Origin: Nitrososphaerota archaeon
GTDB taxonomy: Archaea; Thermoproteota; Nitrososphaeria; Nitrososphaerales; JAHFOH01
Length of the DNA stretch: 10,408 bases
Direction of reading: 5' to 3'
NCBI GenBank assembly: GCA_023266955.1
Contig: JAHFOH010000040.1
Coordinates: 1-10,408 of the forward strand
Positions 4,746-10,408 of this stretch are shown here, one piece after another (positions within the stretch are counted from its first letter, which is position 1; the number at the start of each line of letters is the position of its first letter). Under the pieces are notes generated by a model. It searched no databases, had not been told where the DNA came from, and worked only from the letters and a program-made list of their open reading frames with translations. Both the position numbers and the translations under genes were made by a program.

Positions 4746-4868
4746 ATGCCACTAACGACCACTACTGAGTTCTTCAACCTCATTGCCGGTGTCATTCTTG
4801 CCCTATTCATCACTTCACTAATCATAGTCTTCGTCTACCACTGGGATTCCCTCAGACGGGAGAGATAG
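4746..4868 (+). CDS. 40-residue single-helix membrane peptide
   Basis: A short frame from ATG at 4746 to TAG at 4868 encodes MPLTTTTEFFNLIAGVILAL followed by a further hydrophobic run and the tail YHWDSLRRER. Residues about 9-31 form one strong membrane helix. The basic C-terminal tail predicts N-out/C-in topology. The sharp split into a polar Thr-rich start, a hydrophobic core and a charged tail is unlikely for random sequence, but so short a frame has no other proof. It lies 48 bases beyond PAC2 gene B and 74 bases before the Lhr-like helicase, all on the + strand. No known family is recognised; small subunits of membrane complexes have this shape. Confidence 0.55.
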   Translation: MPLTTTTEFFNLIAGVILALFITSLIIVFVYHWDSLRRER

Positions 4869-4942
4869 AAGACCGGGAGAGTAGCTCATCCTAAATCAGT
4901 GAAATCCGATTCAAGCACTGCTCACCCAAGCTAGAGATTCCG

Positions 4943-7687
4943 ATGCTTCCCATCACAGAACTCGAGTCTAAGGTGGCGGAGAGGATTGCCTCCACCGGAT
5001 GGACTGAACTTACACCAATCCAACGCAAAGCTTTGCCCGTTCTACTTAGGAAAAGAAACGCGCTCTTAGTTGCTCCGACAGGTTCAGGCAAGACTGAGGC
5101 GGCTGTGATACCAATCTTTGCTAGCTTGTCTCTTGAGAATGCCCGTGAAACCGGCGTGCGAGTACTATACATCACGCCATTGAGGGCTCTAAATCGAGAC
5201 ATCTTCCGAAGAATTTTGAAGTACGCTCAGGATGAAGGGCTATCTGCAGCGATTAGACACGGAGACACACCCACCTCAGTCAGAAGAAAAATTGCTCTGC
5301 AACCTCCAAAAGTTCTAGTCACTACGCCTGAGACACTGGCAATACTGCTATCAAGCAGGAGACTCAGACTCCACTTTTCAAATCTGGAATGGGTAGTCGT
5401 CGATGAATTGCATGAGCTTTTACCCAGCGAGAGAGGTGCTCATCTCGCCGTCAGCTTGGAGAGACTTCAGAGGATTTCTACAAAGGAATTGGTCAGGGTT
5501 GGTCTCTCTGCAACCATGGGGAACCTACAGGAAGCTGCCAGATTCCTATGCGGATCCAAGCGATCTTGTGCCATTCTGGTCGACAACTCGGTTAGACGGT
5601 ATAATGTGGACTGCTCGTATATCGATGGACCCATAACTGAGTTAGCGGAAAAGATTCTGCAAAGAACCACACCGGAGAGCACTTCAGCCGTCCTCGTCTT
5701 CACTAACACCAGAAATGAAGCTGAGTATGTCGTTTCCACGATGAAGGCAAAATCACCCCAAGTTCCCATCGATATTCACCACGGCTCCCTTTCACTGGAG
5801 GTTAGGGAGGAGGCTGAGACTAAACTCCGTGGGGGGAAAGCAGGCATCGTTGTTAGCACGTCATCTCTTGAGTTAGGGCTAGACATCGGCGCTATAGGTG
5901 AGGTGATTCAAATTGCGTCTCCCAGGCAAGCGACGAAACTTGTCCAACGTGTTGGCCGGAGCAGACATAGGGTGGGAGAATCGGCGGTAGGACTCATTCT
6001 AGCTAACAGGCTCGATGATGAATTGGAAAGTATCGTTCTAATCGAACGAGTTCGACGAAACAGTTTGGAGCCCACGAAAATTCATGAAAACTCCTTGGAT
6101 GTTATGGCACATCATCTGGCTGGGATGGCTTTGGAGAAGACGTATCTTACTGTTGATGAGGCTCTTGCAACTTTCAAGGAAAGCTATCCCTTCAGGAGCG
6201 TCACAAAGGAGGATGTCGATGCATGCGTTAGAGTGCTGGAGCGACAAGGAATAGTCCGATACGATGGGGAGCTTATACGAAGGAGAGGACCCAAAACGTA
6301 CGAATACTATTTCGGAAACATTTCAATGATACCTGAAATTCAACAGTTTGAAGTCATAGACATCATCACGAAAAAAATCATCGGTAGACTGGACCAAATG
6401 TTTGTAGGCGAGTATGGCGAAGCTGGAAGACAGTTCACCCTAAAGGGCTCCTCTTGGAAGATTATTTCAGTTGACGACAACAGGAGGATTGTTCATGTTG
6501 AGCCTGCTCATGAGATGACTACGATTCCCTACTGGGTTGGCGAACTAATACCGGTTGATTTCGACACTGCGCAACAAGTCGGTGTTTTGAGACGAAGAAT
6601 ACTTGGAGGGGACGTCGACTCAGTCAGCGAGAAGCAACGGGAAACTCTACGCAGCACTGAGAGAATTCTCGGACTCGTCCCAGACGAAAAATCAGTGATA
6701 ATAGAAAGAGCAGCGAGAACCAATACTCTAGTCATACATTCCTGCTTCGGAACGAAGGTTAACCAGACATTAGCAAGTTTGCTCTCAACAATTCTATCGT
6801 CTAAGATAGGCTACATCGTGGAGGTTAAGTCAGACCCGTATCGGATCGTTCTCTCTTCAGGTGTTCGGTTAGCCCCAAACTTAGTGGCTGATACCCTTAG
6901 AAGCGACTTTGCTCTCGAAGATGTGCTCGCTGCTGGCGCAGTCGGAACACATCCCCTTAATTGGAAAACATGGCATGTCGCCAAGAGGTTTGGCCTTATC
7001 TCAAGAGACGCGAAATACGATAGACGCGCATCCAGAATAGTTCAGGAAAGGCAAAAGGAAACTCCCATCTATCGAGAAGTCCTCAGGGAACTTTTCCTAG
7101 AGAAGTACGACTTGGAGAATACGAGACTAGTTCTCTCTCGCATAAAAGAGGCAAAGATACGCATCTACAGTTGTGATATAGAGGAGTTCTCCCCTCTAGC
7201 AAGGCCAATTCTTGATTATGTCTCCTCCTTCGCAGCATTACCCCTCACAGTTGAAAAAGCCGTCATTGACCTGGTCAAAGAAAGGCTCCAAAAAGGAAGG
7301 CATAGACTAGTTTGCTTAAGCTGTGGAAAGTGGCAGACAGTAATAAGGACACATGATGTCGAAGATACGATCACTTGCCCTCTATGCAGATCAAGACTTA
7401 TCGCAGACACTTTCCCAAGCGACGAAGAACTTCACAAGATAGTAAGAAAGAAACTTAGAGGCGTACAGCTAACGAAGGAGGAGCAACGAAGGTTTCTCGC
7501 TGCCTGGAAGACATCTTCCTTGATCGAGAACTTTGGCAAGAAGGCTATTGTTGTACTCTCTGGGTACGGGCTGGGTCCAGACACAGCGGCTCGAGTCTTG
7601 AGAGGTAGTCCAGATGATGAGCAACTCTACCGAAATGTGTACAAGGCCGAAAAAACCTACGTTCTAACTAGGGGCTTCTGGGATTAG
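4943..7687 (+). CDS. lhr: Lhr-family superfamily-2 ATP-dependent helicase with C-terminal zinc site
   Basis: A 914-residue helicase of the archaeal Lhr (large helicase-related) group, which unwinds DNA and DNA-RNA hybrids and is linked to repair and replication. The motifs are in order: Q-like TPIQ (24-27), Walker A APTGSGKT (44-51), Ia TPLRAL (78-83), Ib TTPE (127-130), II DELH (154-157, replacing DEVH), III SAT (189-191), IV VFTNTR (252-257), V STSSLELGLDIG (305-316), VI QRVGRSRHRVG (335-345). Winged-helix and Lhr-core regions follow (about 380-700). The C-terminus holds a four-cysteine zinc site, Cys791, Cys794, Cys812 and Cys815, and a GYGLGPDTAARVL segment (about 874-886) resembling a helix-hairpin-helix. 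The start lacks a clear SD; co-transcription with the small peptide upstream is possible. The stop overlaps the stop of the convergent RPA-like gene. Confidence 0.93.
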   Translation: MLPITELESKVAERIASTGWTELTPIQRKALPVLLRKRNALLVAPTGSGKTEAAVIPIFASLSLENARETGVRVLYITPLRALNRDIFRRILKYAQDEGLSAAIRHGDTPTSVRRKIALQPPKVLVTTPETLAILLSSRRLRLHFSNLEWVVVDELHELLPSERGAHLAVSLERLQRISTKELVRVGLSATMGNLQEAARFLCGSKRSCAILVDNSVRRYNVDCSYIDGPITELAEKILQRTTPESTSAVLVFTNTRNEAEYVVSTMKAKSPQVPIDIHHGSLSLEVREEAETKLRGGKAGIVVSTSSLELGLDIGAIGEVIQIASPRQATKLVQRVGRSRHRVGESAVGLILANRLDDELESIVLIERVRRNSLEPTKIHENSLDVMAHHLAGMALEKTYLTVDEALATFKESYPFRSVTKEDVDACVRVLERQGIVRYDGELIRRRGPKTYEYYFGNISMIPEIQQFEVIDIITKKIIGRLDQMFVGEYGEAGRQFTLKGSSWKIISVDDNRRIVHVEPAHEMTTIPYWVGELIPVDFDTAQQVGVLRRRILGGDVDSVSEKQRETLRSTERILGLVPDEKSVIIERAARTNTLVIHSCFGTKVNQTLASLLSTILSSKIGYIVEVKSDPYRIVLSSGVRLAPNLVADTLRSDFALEDVLAAGAVGTHPLNWKTWHVAKRFGLISRDAKYDRRASRIVQERQKETPIYREVLRELFLEKYDLENTRLVLSRIKEAKIRIYSCDIEEFSPLARPILDYVSSFAALPLTVEKAVIDLVKERLQKGRHRLVCLSCGKWQTVIRTHDVEDTITCPLCRSRLIADTFPSDEELHKIVRKKLRGVQLTKEEQRRFLAAWKTSSLIENFGKKAIVVLSGYGLGPDTAARVLRGSPDDEQLYRNVYKAEKTYVLTRGFWD

Positions 7688-9141
7688 GAGAACCTTTCCA
7701 CTGAGGAGAAAGACCGAACCTGCAGAGATACACCATTCCTATCCTGTTGAACAACCAAGCCTCTTAGGCGAAGCCTCTGCCCAGGACTTATATCATGCAA
7801 CAACTTTGTTAGGTTCCTCCAAGCCACGATCCTGATTTCACCCGTCTCATCTCCTACTATAACCTCAGCTCTCTTCACGGTGGAGCCATCGCCGGTAACG
7901 ACTTCTTGAATGTTGGATCTGGACAGGGCAATGACTTCAAGAAATAGAGGCGTCGAACCATCCTTTATCGCATTGATCTTAGTAACCAAATCTCCGAATC
8001 CCGGGTACCGTTGCCCAGTCTCAGTGGCTACTCTAAGGTCAGCACCAGATCGACACACTATCACTGACCTAGTCGGTCCCCCAATAACAAACTCAACAAG
8101 AGCGTCATTGATACTCTGGGCCAGGTCTTGATGTGCCTCGTCTCTAGCGATGACTGTATAGAGCTCCTTGTTTTCATCGACCAAAATTCCAGCAATAGAC
8201 TGAGTTCCGTCCTTCTCTGGAAGAGATATGCCTAAGGAAACGACCCTGAAGAGTTTGAATTTGCGCTGCTCACCACGAGTGACCTCAGGCTGCTCTGGAA
8301 GCTTCTCGATGACGGTAGATTCGTCTCCATGTAACTCGATTTCACCATGTGGAAGGATCCTTGCTTTGACGTTGATGACCCTTATGAATGACTCAACTGG
8401 GAGATCTAGAATTTCTTTGGACTCGCTTCCCCAAATTGCAACCCTCGTCTCGTGTCCATCCTGTAATCCAACTAAATGCAGATTTATTACTTTTCCAGGA
8501 GTACCGTCTCTCCTAGTAAACTCCGACAGCCTGGCGGATGATTTCACAAATCCAAACACGGCCATGTAAGTTTCAGGGGACGATACGGAAGAAACATCCT
8601 TCGAGACTCTCTCAATAGTAGGAAGCCTGTTCATAACCTGCTCGTCTTGAACAATCTCAATGCCCCCCCTAGCTCCTACATTAAGAGCAGGGCTACCATC
8701 AAGCCCAGACTTCACATAGCCCTTCACAACGCTGATGACTGAATTTGGTCTGATGCCTAGCTCATCAAGCGCTCGAGCCTTGTCATCCCAAAGAGTAACT
8801 TTCACAAAGGTGTCAGAATCGAAGAGTATGATCCTTCTGTATTCACCTTTTGTGCCGTCACGCCTCTGGTATCTTTGAATGGAATATAACGCGAATACTC
8901 TGCCGACAACGGTGATTTCATTCGCGCCTATGTAGAGATCCTTCAGCGTAATAGTTGCCGCAGCGACTGCTTCAAGCGATACCCCTAGGTCTGCTGCAAC
9001 TAGGAAGAGGGCTCCTTGATCGGTAAGATAGCCAGCACCAACTCGCCTCTTCTTCTCCTGAATTAGCTCTGACAGACTAGTTTCATTAACATCCGGTCTT
9101 TGACGTAACACCTCTTGGAAGAGCCTCTTGAAGTCAGGCAT
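7684..9141 (-). CDS. RPA-like single-stranded DNA-binding protein (multiple OB folds)
   Basis: A 485-residue protein resembling archaeal replication protein A. The N-terminus has the helical region typical of these proteins (GYLTDQGALFLVAADLGVSL, about 37-56). Four OB-fold-like units follow at about 74-165, 190-278, 295-370 and 383-482. The first, second and fourth show the expected strand pattern: VVGRVFALYSIQRYQRRDGT then VKVTLWDD, FGFVKSSARLSEFTRRDGTP then TRVAIWG, and VIALSRSNIQEV then GEIRIVAWRN. The third is weaker. No zinc-finger cysteines are present, unlike many euryarchaeal RPA large subunits; only one Cys (363) occurs. The role would be to coat ssDNA in replication and repair. The gene converges on the Lhr-like helicase and the stop codons overlap (4 bases shared), so the two transcripts are complementary at their 3' ends unless they terminate within the coding regions. 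Confidence 0.92.
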   Translation of the reverse strand: MPDFKRLFQEVLRQRPDVNETSLSELIQEKKRRVGAGYLTDQGALFLVAADLGVSLEAVAAATITLKDLYIGANEITVVGRVFALYSIQRYQRRDGTKGEYRRIILFDSDTFVKVTLWDDKARALDELGIRPNSVISVVKGYVKSGLDGSPALNVGARGGIEIVQDEQVMNRLPTIERVSKDVSSVSSPETYMAVFGFVKSSARLSEFTRRDGTPGKVINLHLVGLQDGHETRVAIWGSESKEILDLPVESFIRVINVKARILPHGEIELHGDESTVIEKLPEQPEVTRGEQRKFKLFRVVSLGISLPEKDGTQSIAGILVDENKELYTVIARDEAHQDLAQSINDALVEFVIGGPTRSVIVCRSGADLRVATETGQRYPGFGDLVTKINAIKDGSTPLFLEVIALSRSNIQEVVTGDGSTVKRAEVIVGDETGEIRIVAWRNLTKLLHDISPGQRLRLRGLVVQQDRNGVSLQVRSFSSVERFS

Positions 9142-9178
9142 AAGCAGCGGCTGGATAATTCGGTTATTCCATCTCCGC

Positions 9179-9187
9179 TACTTAACC
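9179..9187 (-). promoter_or_regulatory. Possible TATA box for the RPA-like gene
   Basis: The minus strand reads GGTTAAGTA, centred about 42 bp before the ATG at 9141, implying a leader of about 15 bases. A weaker alternative is GGAATAACC at 9162-9170, which would give a leaderless message. Confidence 0.35.
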
Positions 9188-9220
9188 CTCACCGTCGAAA
9201 CGGCTCGCATCTAGATAAGG

Positions 9221-9228
9221 CTTAAATC
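9221..9228 (+). promoter_or_regulatory. TATA box for the transporter gene
   Basis: CTTAAATC is centred 51 bp before the TTG start at 9276. This leaves a leader of about 25 bases, which includes the SD-like GGTGA at 9261-9265, so the message would be led, unlike most genes here. Confidence 0.5.
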
Positions 9229-9260
9229 AACTTCGGGCTCGGGCAAAATCTCCAAATCAC

Positions 9261-9265
9261 GGTGA
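9261..9265 (+). promoter_or_regulatory. Shine-Dalgarno site that decides a TTG start
   Basis: GGTGA, complementary to the 3' end of archaeal 16S rRNA, ends 10 bases before TTG at 9276. The frame is open back to a TAA near 9217 with no ATG or GTG in between, so TTG is the likely start. Confidence 0.55.
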
Positions 9266-9275
9266 AGCAAAGGGA

Positions 9276-10408
9276 TTGGACAATTCGAAGGCACACTGGT
9301 ATTGGTCGTTAGTTCCGATACAGGCAGCCCTAGGTGGGCTTTCCGTGCTTCTTCCACTTTATGTTCTCCAGCTGGGCGGTTCAGTTATTGATGTAGGAAA
9401 CGTGGCTGCGGTTGGAAACGCCGCGCTGATTCCAGGATCGCTCATCTGGGGTAGAGTTGCAGATTTTTACGGGGCTCGCAGGATGATTCTAGTAGTCTCA
9501 TTTGCTGGGCTTACCGGCATCTTTGTCCTCATGTACCTTGCCAACAGCTTAATCGCAGTCCTATTGCTCTACGCTGTATTTTCCTTCCTGATAGCTGCGA
9601 TTGCACCCGTCGTGAATCTTCTGGTTATGGAAACTTTTACCAAGCAGATGTGGAGTCGAATGTTCGCGCGAACCTCATTCTTCATAACAGTTGGACTAGT
9701 GCTTGGAACGTTTCCGGGAATTTTTTGGACGAGGCAATTAGATCTTCCACTGAGGAGCTACCTGATTCTGTGCATCGCATTATCAATCCCTTCAGTGATA
9801 CTAGCCATCAAACTCATCCCTGAACCGAGAATCACTTTCGAAAGGTCAATCCTTCCGACTTCACCTGGCTCAATGCTCCTGAGACTACTCAGCGTTCCGC
9901 TGCTCTTTGTTAAATTTCCTACAGCAAGTGATTTCAGTTCTTTCTGGAAACTCATTCGAGGAGGCATCGACAGGGAACTCCCATTACTCTACACAGTGAT
10001 GTTCCTGTTCTTCACTTCGGCCAGTATGTTCTTCACCCAATATCCGGCTCTGCTAAAGCAGAGAGGGATCAGCGACGATGAGGTCTTTCTATCTTTCTTC
10101 TACGTTTTCCTAGTAAATGCAGTCTCGTTCCCGATTGCTGGAAAATTGGCACAGGTAGGGAAGGAGACGAAGGTTTCGACTGCCGCGATGGCTCTTCGAA
10201 TTGCAGCAATCCTTCTTGCATCCGCGATCGCCTATTTTGCAGATGGACCGCTACTCCCCGCCACGTTTGTGATATTTACTCTCATGTCCATCTCTTTCAC
10301 ATTTTCGAACACTGCGAACTCCACGTTATTCTTCAATACCTTAGGTGCGGAGAAACAAGGGGAGTTGCTAGGAGTCTACAGCGCATTAACCGGAGTAGGA
10401 TTGTTCCT
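9276..10408 (+). CDS. Major-facilitator-superfamily transporter, N-terminal part (truncated by window)
   Basis: An open frame of 377 complete codons running off the window end, beginning TTG (M)DNSKAHWYWSLVPIQAALGG. The protein is dominated by hydrophobic helices. Between the second and third of these is GRVADFYGARRM (about 59-70), the MFS loop 2-3 motif (GxxxDxxGxRR form). A long cytoplasmic loop (roughly residues 190-240, containing PEPRITFERS and later WKLIRGGIDRELPL) separates the two halves. The second half shows the related loop LAQVGKETKVS. About ten helices are inside the window, so most of the usual twelve are present. Substrate cannot be told; drug- or sugar-efflux-type MFS is the broad class. 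It is divergent from the RPA-like gene, with the two promoters 30-40 bp apart. Confidence 0.88.
   Translation, partial: MDNSKAHWYWSLVPIQAALGGLSVLLPLYVLQLGGSVIDVGNVAAVGNAALIPGSLIWGRVADFYGARRMILVVSFAGLTGIFVLMYLANSLIAVLLLYAVFSFLIAAIAPVVNLLVMETFTKQMWSRMFARTSFFITVGLVLGTFPGIFWTRQLDLPLRSYLILCIALSIPSVILAIKLIPEPRITFERSILPTSPGSMLLRLLSVPLLFVKFPTASDFSSFWKLIRGGIDRELPLLYTVMFLFFTSASMFFTQYPALLKQRGISDDEVFLSFFYVFLVNAVSFPIAGKLAQVGKETKVSTAAMALRIAAILLASAIAYFADGPLLPATFVIFTLMSISFTFSNTANSTLFFNTLGAEKQGELLGVYSALTGVGLF

Noticed and set aside
7910..8569. Two + strand frames (73 and 113 codons) inside the RPA-like gene
   Set aside because: They are opposite-strand shadows of a well-supported multi-OB protein and have low-complexity Ser/Pro/Thr content.

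Overview
The window reads as archaeal chromosome, most likely from the Nitrososphaerota (Thaumarchaeota/Aigarchaeota side). The evidence is two archaeal-type proteasome-chaperone (PAC2) genes, an Lhr-family helicase, a multi-OB RPA-like protein, a membrane-anchored blue-copper protein, TATA boxes placed about 24-30 bp ahead of start codons (leaderless transcripts), and tRNA genes carrying several short non-canonical introns. The lineage call is inference; no rRNA or other decisive marker is present.

Layout. 1-922: a + strand five-helix membrane protein with a C-terminal cupredoxin domain. 935-1177: a small, unrecognised minus-strand gene converging on it. 1278-1911: two copies of the 3' part of tRNA-Thr in the same orientation. 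One is a 3'-half fragment (1279-1320) and the other is the 3' end of an intact two-intron tRNA-Thr(GGT) (1881-1996). Between them lies a small gene broken by a one-base frameshift. 2075-2830: PAC2 paralogue A on the minus strand, with a C-terminal Val-Tyr-Arg (HbYX-like) tail. 2831-3144: a gene-free stretch with a stem-loop. 3145-3540: a 131-residue uncharacterised protein on the minus strand. 3683-3794: tRNA-Met(CAT) with one intron inside the anticodon stem and one inside the T-loop. 3945-4697: PAC2 paralogue B on the + strand. 4746-4868: a 40-residue single-helix membrane peptide. 4943-7687: an Lhr-like helicase of 914 residues with a C-terminal zinc site. 7684-9141: an RPA-like ssDNA-binding protein on the minus strand, whose stop codon overlaps that of the helicase. 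9276-10408: the first 377 codons of a major-facilitator transporter, TTG start, cut by the window edge.

Functionally, most genes are single transcription units with their own promoters rather than one operon. Two themes stand out: proteasome assembly or activation (the two PAC2 genes) and nucleic-acid maintenance (helicase plus ssDNA-binding protein, convergent). The most notable sequences are the two tRNA genes. Their mature forms can be rebuilt exactly only by removing introns at unusual positions (D-arm, base 30/31, T-loop). The tRNA-Thr 3'-half duplication also stands out: it resembles an old integration site or a decayed tRNA gene. No CRISPR array, insertion sequence, integrase or complete mobile element was seen.
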